DNA of 64,000 nucleotides from an uncultured Draconibacterium sp. (GCF_963674925.1 NZ_OY771647.1:3223281-3287280); one strand, 5' to 3'; counted from the stretch's first letter, positions 18,083-28,482 are shown. Numbers and translations: made by a program. Notes: generated by a model not told the origin, from the sequence alone.

Positions 18083-20887
18083 ATGGAATATAAAAAACAA
18101 ACAATAATTTGGTTATGCGTCATGCTATTTACTACATGGAATAGTGTGGCGCAACAAAATTTAATGGGCTCACCGGACAACCACCCGCGCATTTACGGCA
18201 AAAAATATATTCAAAATGATTTTGCAAAAAATGTAGAACAGGTTGAATGGAAAAAGGCCATCATTCAAAACAAAAAAAATACTATTAATAAATACCTTAC
18301 CCTTTGCAAGGATGAACCGGATTGGCTGTTGTCGCGCCTGCAAATGAACTGGGAAACAAAGCATGACAAAGTGTATTTGCGCGGCGGCGATTTTTCGCAT
18401 TCCGAAGGTAAAGCGCCTTTCCCTACGGTTCGTTTTTCGGGAACACGTGACTGGGCTACAAATTACAGTTTTCCTGCTTTGGAAGAAATTGAACCCTATT
18501 TCGACGATGAAAGAGGATTGTACCTGAAGAACCGGGAAACCGGTGAAATGGAATGGGTGCACCCTTCGGAAGTGGGACATGGAATTGAAGGGGTGAACCG
18601 TAAAATTATGGCGTTGGTTGAAGACGCCGCCTTTTTATATTGGTATACCGGAGATGAAAAATATGCAGCCTTTGCTGCTCCCGTTTACGATACCTACATA
18701 AGGGGAATGTACTACCGTGATGCACCGGTAGATATAGAAAATGGAAATCAGCAACACATATCAGGACTGGCAACTTTTGAGGTAATTCATGAACAAATTG
18801 TAGTGTCGTTGACGCTTATTTACGATTTCATGTTCGATTATCTGAAAGAAAATGGGCACAATATGGATATGTCGGCTGCCGTTTTTCAGAAATGGGGCGA
18901 CCAGATTATTAAAAATGGTGTTCCCGATAACAACTGGAATTTTTTCCAGGCGCGGTTTCTAACTTACATTGGTCTGGCTATGGATGATAATGATTATTAC
19001 GAAAATGGCAAAGGCCAGCAATACTACCTCGATCATACTTTTGAAATTACTACCGACCGCCAGATCGCTTTAAAGGAAGCCGTGCGGAATTACGATTACG
19101 AAACTGCCATGTGGCCCGAATGTGCGTCGTATTCGATGCACGTTACCGAAACCTTATTAAAGATTCTAACCTTGTTGGATAATGCCACTAATGCCAATGA
19201 ATTCGAGAATTTTCCCATCGTAGAGAAGGCAACACTGGCATCGTTTCAGTATTTATTTCCCAATGGCGAGATAGTTGCATTTGGCGATTCACGTCATCAA
19301 CCGCTTCCGGAAGCAAGTTTTGAATACCTGATTGCCAACTACCGGAAATACGAAAAAACAGAAAAAGAAAAGCAGATAACCGCATTGTACAAAGGTCTTT
19401 ACGAGAATGAAGAGAGAGGCCGGGGGTTATTTGAACTATTCTTTTATGTAGACGAACTGATTGAAACACAGGGAAAAAGTAGAGAAGAGCTCATTGGAGA
19501 ATTAACATCAACAACCTTTTATGCGCCCAATGTGAGCTGGTTTGCACAGCGCATGGGAAGTGGCGAAAATGCCACTATGGTTTCAACGGTTGGTGCTTTG
19601 GGTAATCATGCGCATGCTAATGGTATAGCCATTGAAATGTATGCCAATAACCACGTAATTGCGCCCGATATGGGTAAGGGACCAAGCTACTGGCACCAAG
19701 ACCATCGCAACTATTACGCGCACTACCCGGCGCATAACACCGTTGTGGTTGATGGTATTTCCGATAGCGAAGCCATGAGGGTGAGCCACCCCTTTAAAAT
19801 GGAAAATCATTTTCCTCTTTCAGGAGAAAAGAATCCTGTTTTCAGACAGGTTAGCTTTGCCGATGTTTCGTTTGTTGAGCCTAAAACAAAGGCCAACCAG
19901 CGAAGGTTAACGGCAGTAATTCAAAGTACATCAGGCAAACCTTATGTGCTGGATATTTTCAGATCAGAAAACCCGGGAAGTGAACCCCAAAAACACGAGT
20001 ACTTTTACCACAACCTGGGGCAGTCGCTCAGTTTCATTAATGAAAAAAATCAACAGCTAGCACTAACTGCAAGCAATCAATTAAACGTTGAGGGCAATCT
20101 AAAAGCTTACAATTATTTTACCGATGAACAAAGTTTTTCTTCATCAGAAAACGTAAATGGCTTGTTTAAACTGGAAACTACGGCCAATCGTAGCAACGTA
20201 ATGAAAGTTTGGCTGAAAGGGGATGAAAACCGACAGTATTTCTCAGTAAATGGGCCAAAATCGAATGCACTGAATAAAGCCAGTGTGCCGGAAGAAGTTA
20301 TAAACGCAAAAGTGCCTGCTCTTGTGGTTCGTAAAAATGGTGAAGCATGGAACCACCCTTTTGTCGCTGTTTTTAATCCTTATATTGAAGGTAATGAAAA
20401 AGGGATTACCGAGGTTACCTATTCTGCCGTTCCTGAAAATCAGGCAGTGCAGCTAATAACCATTACTCACAGCAACGAGACAACAACTGATTTTATTATA
20501 GCTTCGGCATCAGATAATGGAATTGTTGATACAGACGATTTCTACCAAAAAGGTCTGTTGACCATTACTCGCGAAACTCAGGACAATCTCGATTTTCTTT
20601 TTGCCGCCGGAATTACTCGCTTTTCTTCTAAAGACTGGGAAATAGTAACGGTGGGAGAGCCCGTTACAACTACAATTGAGAAATGCGACCGGGGATTTGA
20701 AATTCAAAACAGCAGCGGCGTAAAAATTGGGATTCCGAAAAAGTTTAATCTGGATTATGTAGAGATTTATGAGGATGGAAAACTGATGGAGACCAGAAAA
20801 GGAAATGTAGACCGAAACAATCCCGAAAGAGTAGATTTTTTATTTGAAAAAGCCTTTGAAAGAGCAGTTGTTGTGCTTAAAAAATAA
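18083..20887 (+). CDS. Large heparinase II/III-like protein
   Basis: A 934-residue secreted protein (signal ending TWNSVAQ) of the heparinase II/III superfamily. An N-terminal all-alpha domain (about 30-450) includes LAMDDNDYY and ETAMWPECASYSMHVTETLL. The central beta-sandwich (about 480-750) has the family segment GALGNHAHANGIAIEMY followed by HYPAHNTVVVDG, where the His/Asn residues correspond to the lyase metal and catalytic positions. A further beta-domain ends the protein. It is about 290 residues longer than the 4410 paralogue and only distantly similar. The GH3 gene starts 5 bases after its stop. The expected action is eliminative cleavage of a uronic-acid-containing polymer; the substrate is unknown. 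Confidence 0.75.
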   Translation: MEYKKQTIIWLCVMLFTTWNSVAQQNLMGSPDNHPRIYGKKYIQNDFAKNVEQVEWKKAIIQNKKNTINKYLTLCKDEPDWLLSRLQMNWETKHDKVYLRGGDFSHSEGKAPFPTVRFSGTRDWATNYSFPALEEIEPYFDDERGLYLKNRETGEMEWVHPSEVGHGIEGVNRKIMALVEDAAFLYWYTGDEKYAAFAAPVYDTYIRGMYYRDAPVDIENGNQQHISGLATFEVIHEQIVVSLTLIYDFMFDYLKENGHNMDMSAAVFQKWGDQIIKNGVPDNNWNFFQARFLTYIGLAMDDNDYYENGKGQQYYLDHTFEITTDRQIALKEAVRNYDYETAMWPECASYSMHVTETLLKILTLLDNATNANEFENFPIVEKATLASFQYLFPNGEIVAFGDSRHQPLPEASFEYLIANYRKYEKTEKEKQITALYKGLYENEERGRGLFELFFYVDELIETQGKSREELIGELTSTTFYAPNVSWFAQRMGSGENATMVSTVGALGNHAHANGIAIEMYANNHVIAPDMGKGPSYWHQDHRNYYAHYPAHNTVVVDGISDSEAMRVSHPFKMENHFPLSGEKNPVFRQVSFADVSFVEPKTKANQRRLTAVIQSTSGKPYVLDIFRSENPGSEPQKHEYFYHNLGQSLSFINEKNQQLALTASNQLNVEGNLKAYNYFTDEQSFSSSENVNGLFKLETTANRSNVMKVWLKGDENRQYFSVNGPKSNALNKASVPEEVINAKVPALVVRKNGEAWNHPFVAVFNPYIEGNEKGITEVTYSAVPENQAVQLITITHSNETTTDFIIASASDNGIVDTDDFYQKGLLTITRETQDNLDFLFAAGITRFSSKDWEIVTVGEPVTTTIEKCDRGFEIQNSSGVKIGIPKKFNLDYVEIYEDGKLMETRKGNVDRNNPERVDFLFEKAFERAVVVLKK

Positions 20888-20891
20888 AACC

Positions 20892-23309
20892 ATGTATAAA
20901 TTAACGATTAAAATTTCAGGCCTGGTCATGATTTTTATGCTGGCCACTGGAATGAAAAGGTCTGATGATTCAATTTACAGGAAAGGCTGGATTGATTTTA
21001 ACAAAAACGGTGTTAAAGATGTTTTTGAAGATCCCAGTGAAAAAGTAGAGGACCGGGTTGCCAATCTCATCTCACTGATGAATGTAGAAGAAAAGACCTG
21101 TCAGCTAACCACGCTGTACGGTTTTTCACGTGTTCTGGAAGATGAACTGCCCAACGAAAAATGGAAAAGCCGGGTTTGGAAAGATGGCATTGCGAATATC
21201 GACGAGCACCTGAACACCATTCAGGGAAGGCCTTCTACGCACACCGAACATGCCTATCCATTTAGCAATCATGCCGAGGCGATTAATACAGTGCAAAAAT
21301 GGTTTGTGGAAGAAACCCGCATGGGAATTCCGGTAGATTTTACCAACGAAGGAGTACATGGTTTGTGTCATAAAAAAGCCACCCCGCTACCGGCACCAAT
21401 CGGCATAGGTTCTACCTGGAACAAAGAATTGGTGCGTGAGGCCGGCGAAATGGTTGGCCGCGAAGCCAAAGCGCTTGGGTACACCAATATTTATGCACCA
21501 ATAATTGATGTGGCAACCGACCAGCGCTGGGGACGGGTATTGGAATGTTATGGAGAAGAGCCTTTTCACATTGCAGAAATGGGTAAACAAATGGTAGAAG
21601 GAATCCAGTCGCAGGGCGTGGCATCAACAATCAAACACTTTGCCGTGTACAGTATTCCCAAAGGTGCACGCGACGGCGATGCCCGAACCGATCCACACGT
21701 AGCTCCCCGCGAAATGCACCAACTTTACCTCTATCCTTTTCGCAGGGTAATTCAGGAAGCCAAACCAATGGGAGTAATGAGCAGCTATAACGATTACGAC
21801 GGTGTGCCGGTTTCTGCCAGCCATTATTTTTTAACCGAATTGTTACGTCAGCAATATGGCTTTAAAGGGTATGTCGTTTCCGACAGTGAGGCCGTTGAAT
21901 ATGTTTCCGACAAACACCGAGTGGCACCCGATTATAAGGATGCAGTGCGCCAGGTAATTGAAGCCGGATTAAATGTGCGTACCACTTTCCGCACACCGGA
22001 ATCGTTTATAGAACCTTTGCGCGAATTAATTGCCGAGGGAAAACTGTCGATGAAAACTGTTGATGCCCGCGTTGCCGACGTGCTACGTGTAAAATTTGAA
22101 TTGGGCTTGTTTGATAACCCGTATGTTGAAGATACTGAGGCTGCCAATTCTTTGGTACACACCGACGCTGATGCTGCTTTCTCAAAAAAAATTAACCAGC
22201 AATCATTGGTTTTACTTAAAAACGAAGGCAATCTTCTTCCTTTACAAATTGATAAAATTGAAAATATTTTGGTAACAGGGCCTTTAGCCGACGAAGTAAG
22301 CTTTACCTACAGCCGTTACGGACCGGCAGATAATCCATCAACATCGGTTTACGAGGGAATTAAAAAATATGCCGGCAACAGTGCACAGGTAGAATACATT
22401 CAGGGCTGCGAAATTATAGACCCCAACTGGCCGGGAAGTGAAATTATGTACACGCCGCTTTCAAAAGAAGAACAGGCCGGAATTGATGCTGCCGTTGAAA
22501 AGGCCAAACAGTCGGATGTGATAATCGCGGTAGTTGGCGAAGACGAAAAACGCGTAGGAGAATCTTTATCGCGAACCGGTCTTGGCTTACCGGGCCGACA
22601 GTCGGAACTGGTGCGTGCCATGCAAGCAACCGGAAAGCCGGTGGTGCTGGTGTTAATTAACGGCCAGCCACTTACCATTAACTGGGAAAACAAATACGTG
22701 CCAGCTATTTTAGAAGCCTGGTTTCCGGGAACTGAATGTGGAAATGTAATTGCCGAAACCTTGTTTGGCGATTATAATCCTGGAGGTAAATTATCGATTA
22801 CCTTCCCCAAAACAGTGGGGCAAATTCCTTTTAGTTTCCCTTATAAACCTGGTTCGCATGCCGGGCAGCCGGGGGTGGGGCCAAACGGTTATGGAAATAC
22901 CCGCGTTGTTGGAGCCTTGTATCCTTTTGGTTATGGTTTAAGCTACACCACTTTCGAGTACAGCAACCTACAATTAAGTGCAAAAGAACTACATGCCCAG
23001 GCAGACGTATCAGTTAGCTTCAATGTAACAAACACGGGCGAAGTTGCCGGCGATGAAATTGTTCAGCTATACCTGAAAGATGAAGTGAGCAGCGTAACAA
23101 CTTACGAATCGGTATTGCGTGGATTCAAGCGTGTTCATTTAAAACCGGGAGAGACAAAAACTGTTTCGTTTACGCTAAGCCCCGATGATTTAAAAATCCT
23201 GGATATTAATATGAACTGGACTGTTGAACCGGGAAAATTCCAGGTTTTGGTAGGTGCTTCTTCGGAAGATATCAGGTTAAAAGACGAATTTAAAATACTT
23301 CTTAACTAA
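20892..23309 (+). CDS. GH3 beta-glycosidase
   Basis: An 805-residue exported GH3 enzyme with the usual order of a (beta/alpha)8 barrel, an (alpha/beta)6 sandwich and a C-terminal fibronectin-III-like domain. I use the ATG at 20892, which follows the upstream stop by 4 bases and begins a signal sequence; an in-frame ATG at 20844 overlaps the upstream gene. The nucleophile motif is GYVVSDSEAVEY (Asp331). KHFAVYSIPKGARDGDART, the KH(F/H) substrate loop and GLGLPGRQSELVRA of the second domain are present. GH3 covers beta-glucosidase, beta-xylosidase and N-acetylhexosaminidase activities. The long KHFAVYSIPKG loop is typical of the xylosidase/glucosidase type. It would finish the degradation of oligosaccharides in the periplasm. 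Confidence 0.93.
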   Translation: MYKLTIKISGLVMIFMLATGMKRSDDSIYRKGWIDFNKNGVKDVFEDPSEKVEDRVANLISLMNVEEKTCQLTTLYGFSRVLEDELPNEKWKSRVWKDGIANIDEHLNTIQGRPSTHTEHAYPFSNHAEAINTVQKWFVEETRMGIPVDFTNEGVHGLCHKKATPLPAPIGIGSTWNKELVREAGEMVGREAKALGYTNIYAPIIDVATDQRWGRVLECYGEEPFHIAEMGKQMVEGIQSQGVASTIKHFAVYSIPKGARDGDARTDPHVAPREMHQLYLYPFRRVIQEAKPMGVMSSYNDYDGVPVSASHYFLTELLRQQYGFKGYVVSDSEAVEYVSDKHRVAPDYKDAVRQVIEAGLNVRTTFRTPESFIEPLRELIAEGKLSMKTVDARVADVLRVKFELGLFDNPYVEDTEAANSLVHTDADAAFSKKINQQSLVLLKNEGNLLPLQIDKIENILVTGPLADEVSFTYSRYGPADNPSTSVYEGIKKYAGNSAQVEYIQGCEIIDPNWPGSEIMYTPLSKEEQAGIDAAVEKAKQSDVIIAVVGEDEKRVGESLSRTGLGLPGRQSELVRAMQATGKPVVLVLINGQPLTINWENKYVPAILEAWFPGTECGNVIAETLFGDYNPGGKLSITFPKTVGQIPFSFPYKPGSHAGQPGVGPNGYGNTRVVGALYPFGYGLSYTTFEYSNLQLSAKELHAQADVSVSFNVTNTGEVAGDEIVQLYLKDEVSSVTTYESVLRGFKRVHLKPGETKTVSFTLSPDDLKILDINMNWTVEPGKFQVLVGASSEDIRLKDEFKILLN

Positions 23310-23331
23310 CGTTACCGAATAAGTAAAAATC

Positions 23332-24012
23332 ATGAAAAACCTAAATTTTAACCATCTTGTTATAATTGTACTTCTGGGTTTGTTGCCTGTGCTTTCAAAA
23401 TCGCAGGAGCGAACAATTAAAGGTATGGTTACCACTTTCGATAGTATCCCGCTAATAAATGCCGGGGTAAAAGTTTTAAGTTCGAAACAAATTACTCTTA
23501 CTGATACTTTTGGTCGTTTTGAAGTTACCTGCGCTGAAAATGATAAGCTAAAAGTAAGTGCCAAAGGTTTTGTTTCCAGAAAAGTTAAGATTGATGAGAA
23601 AACCAAATTGGCTTTGGTTAATTTGAGTTTTAAATCGGGTGTTAAAAATGTAGAAATTGCCGTCGGCTATGGGCACATAAGCGATAGAGACAAACTTTTT
23701 GCTGTGTCATCACTACAAAATAAACAAGATAATTTTTCCGATTACTCGAATATGTATGACCTAATTCGAGGCATGTCAGCTGGTGTTGAAGTGGTAGGCA
23801 AAGAAATTACAATACGTGGCGAACATTCAATTAACAGTTCAAGTGTTCTTATTGTAGTTGATGGAGTTGTGAGTGATTCAGATGAACTCGACAGGTTAAT
23901 GCCATATGATGTTAAAAGTATTGATATATTAAAAGATGGTGCTGCTGCAATCTATGGTAGCAGAGGGGCAGCTGGTGTTATACTTATCACCACTAAAAAA
24001 GGAGGAGATTAA
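23332..24012 (+). CDS. Plug-only SusC-like protein (CarboxypepD_reg + TonB plug)
   Basis: A 226-residue secreted protein with a signal peptide (to about residue 25), a carboxypeptidase-regulatory-like beta-domain (about 28-105, starting TIKGMVTTFDSIPLINAGVKV) and a TonB-receptor plug domain (about 108-226). It stops right after GVILITTKKGG, the motif at which the plug passes into the beta-barrel in SusC proteins. No barrel sequence follows in any frame within the next genes, and no frameshift is seen, so the end at a domain border looks natural rather than a random truncation. Such a protein cannot form a pore itself. It might pair with a SusC barrel elsewhere or act as a periplasmic glycan-binding or signalling partner, both inference. 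A decayed susC cannot be excluded. Confidence 0.75.
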   Translation: MKNLNFNHLVIIVLLGLLPVLSKSQERTIKGMVTTFDSIPLINAGVKVLSSKQITLTDTFGRFEVTCAENDKLKVSAKGFVSRKVKIDEKTKLALVNLSFKSGVKNVEIAVGYGHISDRDKLFAVSSLQNKQDNFSDYSNMYDLIRGMSAGVEVVGKEITIRGEHSINSSSVLIVVDGVVSDSDELDRLMPYDVKSIDILKDGAAAIYGSRGAAGVILITTKKGGD

Positions 24013-24065
24013 ATTTTTATTAGCATTAAAGCTGCCATAAATTAATTGAACCAATAACGTAAATT

Positions 24066-25765
24066 ATGTACTTAAAAGAATTGAATTTAAAAAGAACAAA
24101 ACAATGCTTAGGCTGTATCTCTATGCTTATATTGGTTGTTTTATGCGCTTGTCAAAATGAAATCTTCAAAAATACACCTAACAATAGTGCCGATGTAATT
24201 ATTTACGGAGGAACATCAGCCGCAGTAACCGCTGCCGTTCAAACAGTAAAAATGGGAAAAACGGTAATAGTGGTTTCGCCCGATAAGCATTTGGGCGGCT
24301 TAACATCAGGTGGACTTGGCTACACCGATACCGGTAATAAAGCTGTAATTGGTGGTTTGGCGCGCGAGTTTTACCACCGGGTTTGGCAGCATTATAATAC
24401 CGATGAGGCCTGGCTTTGGGAAAAACACAGCGACTATGGCAACCGTGGTCAGGGCACTGTTGCCATGGACGGTGAAAACCGCACCATGTGGATTTTTGAA
24501 CCCAGTGTGGCAGAACAGGTAATGGAGGATTTTGTAGCAGAAAATAACATCAAGGTTTATCGCGATGAATGGCTCGACCGAGAAAATGGTGTGGTGAAAG
24601 AGGATGGTAAAATTATTTCTATTAAAACGCTTTCAGGAAAAACGTATACAGGAAAAATATTTATTGATGCCACCTACGAGGCCGATTTAATGGCTTCGGC
24701 GGGTGTAAGTTACCATGTTGGCCGCGAGAGTAATTCGGTATACAACGAAACCTGGAACGGTTTTCAGCCCGAGGCAAGGCACCATAAACATTGGTTTATG
24801 CACGATATTTCTCCTTATAAAATACCAGGCGACCCAAACAGTGGTGTTCTTTATGGGGTATCAACAGAAAATCCGGGAGAGATTGGTGCGGGCGACGATA
24901 AAATTCAGGCCTATTGTTTTAGAATGTGTATGAGTCGCCACCCCGAAAACCGTGTACCTTTCCCTAAACCTGCCAACTACGATGCCTCTAAATACGAATT
25001 GTTGCTACGTTCGTTGCAGGGAGGTCGTCCTGATTTTTTTGAAAAATTCGACGCTATTCCAAACAAAAAAACCGACACGAACAATCATGGCCCTTTTAGC
25101 AGCGATTTTATTGGAATGAATTACGATTACCCGGAGGCAAGTTACGAACGTCGACAGGAAATTATTCGGGAACACCGCGATTACCAGGCCGGATTGCTGT
25201 GGTTTGTAGCCAACGACCCACGCCTGCCCGAGTATGTGAAAACAGAAATGGCAAACTGGGGGCTGGCTAAAGATGAATTTACCGATAACGATAACTGGCC
25301 ACACCAGATTTATGTGCGCGAAGCCCGAAGAATGATTGGCGAATATGTTACCACCGAAAATGATGTTCTTTTAAAAGAGAGGTCCCACAATCAGTTGGAA
25401 TGGGGTCGTATGCCATGGATTCGCACAATGTGCAACGTTACATTACTGCCGAAGGCTTTGTGCAAAACGAAGGGGATATTGGGGTGAAACCTCCGGCTCC
25501 TTATGCAATTTCATTGGGTTCAATTCTTCCTAAAAAGGAAGAGTGTTCTAACCTGTTGGTTCCAGTTTGTGTGTCTTCGAGTCATATCGCATTTGGTTCA
25601 ATTCGTATGGAACCGGTTTTTATGATATTGGGGCAATCGGCTGCTGTGGTTGCAAATTTAGCCATCGAAAATAACATTTCGGTTCAGGATGTTTCCTATA
25701 ATGAACTAAAAGAATTATTGATAGAAAAAGGGCAAATATTAACACTGAATCAAACGAAAGAGTAA
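24066..25765 (+). pseudogene. FAD-dependent oxidoreductase, single-base frameshift
   Basis: The gene encodes an FAD_oxidored-family lipoprotein often found in Bacteroidota glycan loci. Frame one (24066-25487) has a lipoprotein signal (LCAC), the dinucleotide-binding GGTSAAVTAA motif and LGGLTSGGLGYTDTG. The C-terminal family part, including MGSYAMDSHNVQRY, NEGDIGV, SIRMEPVFMILGQSAA, continues in a second frame to 25765. Joining the frames near 25381 gives a continuous family-like sequence (KER-VPQSVGMGSY), as if one G of a GGG run had been lost. The gene is either a recent pseudogene or a sequencing error at a homopolymer. Its reaction is unknown, and oxidation of a released sugar is only a guess from context. 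Confidence 0.8.
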
Positions 25766-25816
25766 AATTATTATCATTACAATGGCACATTCACATCGTA
25801 CAGAAAACTTATTACT

Positions 25817-27259
25817 ATGATTACATTCGTTTTATCCTTACTTGTACTGCTATTGGGGTATCTCTTTTATTCCAAAATTATTGAACGAATCGAAGGGATT
25901 GATTCTACCAGAGAAACACCTGCCTTTAGCATGAAAGATGGAGTGGATTACATGCCCATGCCCTGGTGGAGAATATTCTTAATTCAGTTTTTGAACATTG
26001 CCGGACTGGGACCAATTTTTGGTGCTGTTGCAGGTGCCATGTGGGGACCAGTGGCATTTCTCTGGATTGTACTGGGTTCTGTTTTTGCCGGTGCAGTGCA
26101 CGACTATTTCTCAGGAATGTTATCCATAAAACACAAAGGACTGAGTATTACAGAAATTGTTGGTATTTATATGGGCGTTGGAACCAAACAATTTATGCGG
26201 GGTTTTACGGTACTATTAATGGTAGTTGTTGGAGCAGTTTTTATTATGGGGCCGGCTAAAATTTTATCGGGATTAACTCCTGAATTTGCATCCATGACAT
26301 TTTGGGTGTGGATTGTTTTCTTTTATTATTTATTGGCAACTATGCTTCCCATCGACAAAGTGATTGGCAGAATCTACCCCGTATTTGGTGGCGCACTGGT
26401 TTTTATGGCTATTGGATTACTAATTGCATTGTTTGTAAAAGGATATCATATCCCGGAGTTGAACCTTTCAAGTATTCATAATTATCATGCCGATTCCGAA
26501 AAATTTCCAATATTTCCAATGTTGTTTATAACAATTGCCTGTGGTGCTATTTCCGGTTTTCATGCCACTCAATCGCCATTAATGGCACGCTGTGTTACAA
26601 ACGAAAAATTTGGTCGCCGGGTATTTTATGGTGCCATGATTACTGAAGGTGTGGTCGCTCTAATATGGGCTGCCATTAGCATGAGCTTTTTTGGTGGAGT
26701 TCGGGAATTAAACGATGTAATGACAGCAAACAGCGGGAATGCTGCCTTTGTTGTGAATGAAATTTCGAACTCACTTTTGGGGAAATTTGGTGGTTTTCTG
26801 GCCTTGCTTGGTGTTGTGGCAGCACCAATTACATCCGGCGATACCGCTTTCAGAAGTGCCCGCTTAATTGTTGCCGACTTTTTAAATTATAAACAGGAAC
26901 CAATTAAAAATCGACTTTTTGTGAGTATTCCTCTGTTTGCTATCGGATTTTTCCTTACTCAAATTGACTTTAGTATTATTTGGCGATACTTTGCTTGGTC
27001 GAACCAAACACTGGCAATGATTGTGCTTTGGGCGATTACTGTTTATCTCGCTCAGGAACGGAAATTATACTGGATAACCCTCATTCCTGCTGTGTTTATG
27101 ACTGCGGTAACCACTACATATTTACTTTTTGCACCGGAAGGATTTTCACTCTCAAAAGATATTTCCTATTCGTTGGGAGGTTTGTTTTCGGTATTATCAT
27201 TAATTGGATTCTTTGTTTACCGAAATAATTATTTTAAGCGGATACCATTAAATACATAA
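25817..27259 (+). CDS. cstA: CstA-family membrane transporter
   Basis: A 480-residue polytopic inner-membrane protein of the carbon-starvation CstA family, which imports peptides or pyruvate in studied bacteria. The family motifs PWWRIFLIQFLNIAGLGPIFG, GSVFAGAVHDYFSGM, FHATQSPLMARC and APITSGDTAFRSARLIVADF are all there, with about 12 to 14 hydrophobic segments. It is the short form without the long C-terminal extension of E. coli CstA. It sits inside the glycan-degradation region, between an oxidoreductase and a GH43-like gene, on the same strand. Whether it imports an end product of the pathway (for example pyruvate from uronate breakdown) is inference. Confidence 0.9.
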   Translation: MITFVLSLLVLLLGYLFYSKIIERIEGIDSTRETPAFSMKDGVDYMPMPWWRIFLIQFLNIAGLGPIFGAVAGAMWGPVAFLWIVLGSVFAGAVHDYFSGMLSIKHKGLSITEIVGIYMGVGTKQFMRGFTVLLMVVVGAVFIMGPAKILSGLTPEFASMTFWVWIVFFYYLLATMLPIDKVIGRIYPVFGGALVFMAIGLLIALFVKGYHIPELNLSSIHNYHADSEKFPIFPMLFITIACGAISGFHATQSPLMARCVTNEKFGRRVFYGAMITEGVVALIWAAISMSFFGGVRELNDVMTANSGNAAFVVNEISNSLLGKFGGFLALLGVVAAPITSGDTAFRSARLIVADFLNYKQEPIKNRLFVSIPLFAIGFFLTQIDFSIIWRYFAWSNQTLAMIVLWAITVYLAQERKLYWITLIPAVFMTAVTTTYLLFAPEGFSLSKDISYSLGGLFSVLSLIGFFVYRNNYFKRIPLNT

Positions 27260-27300
27260 AAAATAGGCTTATAATTCAAACGAATAAAACTTAATCAAAT

Positions 27301-28425
27301 ATGAAACGAAGTACGTTTATAAATAGTACAATTCAGTTGGCTGCTGGTTTAGTTCTAACTCCAAGCTTATTTGTATGTGCAAAAACGGCAGAGGAAATAG
27401 CCTTTATCAATCGTATTTTGCCAGCTCCCAAAAATGGCGGTTATCAGGATCCCGATTATTGGGTTTGGGGCTCATCGGTTATTAAAGGCGAAGATGGCAG
27501 GTACCACATGTTTGCAAGTCGTTGGTTAAAAAAACTAGGCTTCGGAAAATGGGTGACCAACTCGGAAGTGGTGCACGCCGTTGCCGATACACCTATTGGA
27601 CCTTACAAAACAGTAAAAGTTGCTCTACCCATGCGTGGCAAAGAATATTGGGATGGTATGTGCACCCATAATCCACGTGTGGTAAAATACAAAAACAAAT
27701 TTCTGCTTTACTATTTTGGTAATACCTACGATTTTGAACAGCCAACGCTTGAAAATAAAGAATTACCTCACGAAAAATGGACCGAAGCCTGGATGAACAA
27801 ACGTATTGGTGTAGCAATAAGCGAAAGCGTTTACGGCCCCTGGAAACGATTGGACAAGCCGGTAATTGAACCTCGCCCCGGGAAATGGGATGCTTCCATT
27901 ACATCGAATCCGGCGCCGGTTGTTAATGAAAAGACAGGTGAAATATTGTTGATGTACAAATCATCGGAACACGGGCCGCAACCTCCTCTTTTATTAGGTG
28001 TAGCAAAAGCAACCAATCCCGAAGGCCCATACGAAAGGATTAGCGATAAACCAATATTCCGTTTCGAAAAGCCCGGGCAAGAGCATATTGATGTTGAAGA
28101 TCCGTATGTTTGGTGGACCGGTGAAAAATACGAAGCCATTATTAAAGACCGTTCAGGTGAAATTTGTGGCGAGGAAGGTGGCGGAATTCATGCGTGGAGT
28201 AACGATGGTGTAAACTGGCAGTTGTTCGACAAAGTAAAAGCCTACAGTCGCGATATTTTATGGGATGATGGAACAACAACGCATCAAAACCACTTTGAGC
28301 GCCCATTCCTCCTTATTGAAGACGGCGTACCCACACACTTTTTTGCAGCAACCGGAAATGGTGACAAAGCCTGGAGTTTCGATAAAACATGGAACATGGT
28401 GATTCCGTTGAAAACTGATGCATAG
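27301..28425 (+). CDS. GH43-like five-bladed propeller glycosidase
   Basis: A 374-residue exported protein with an N-terminal signal (QLAAGLVLTPSLFVCAKT) and a beta-propeller of the GH43/GH32/GH117 superfamily. The repeated blade words are DPDYWVWGSSVIKGEDGRYHMF, GMCTHNPRVVKYKNKFLLYYFG, ITSNPAPVVNEKTGEILLMYK, HIDVEDPYVWWTGEKYEAI and THQNHFERPFLLIEDGVPTHFF. The conserved Asp after NGGYQ and the Glu in HIDVEDP are likely catalytic candidates. It is not close enough to a named subfamily for me to assign an activity. Gaps to its neighbours (41 bases upstream, 57 downstream) fit an operon with cstA and GH92. Confidence 0.7.
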   Translation: MKRSTFINSTIQLAAGLVLTPSLFVCAKTAEEIAFINRILPAPKNGGYQDPDYWVWGSSVIKGEDGRYHMFASRWLKKLGFGKWVTNSEVVHAVADTPIGPYKTVKVALPMRGKEYWDGMCTHNPRVVKYKNKFLLYYFGNTYDFEQPTLENKELPHEKWTEAWMNKRIGVAISESVYGPWKRLDKPVIEPRPGKWDASITSNPAPVVNEKTGEILLMYKSSEHGPQPPLLLGVAKATNPEGPYERISDKPIFRFEKPGQEHIDVEDPYVWWTGEKYEAIIKDRSGEICGEEGGGIHAWSNDGVNWQLFDKVKAYSRDILWDDGTTTHQNHFERPFLLIEDGVPTHFFAATGNGDKAWSFDKTWNMVIPLKTDA

Positions 28426-28482
28426 ATGAAAAAGCTTTTCAAAAAGAAAAGAAGTTAGTTGAATATTTTAAATAATTACAAC

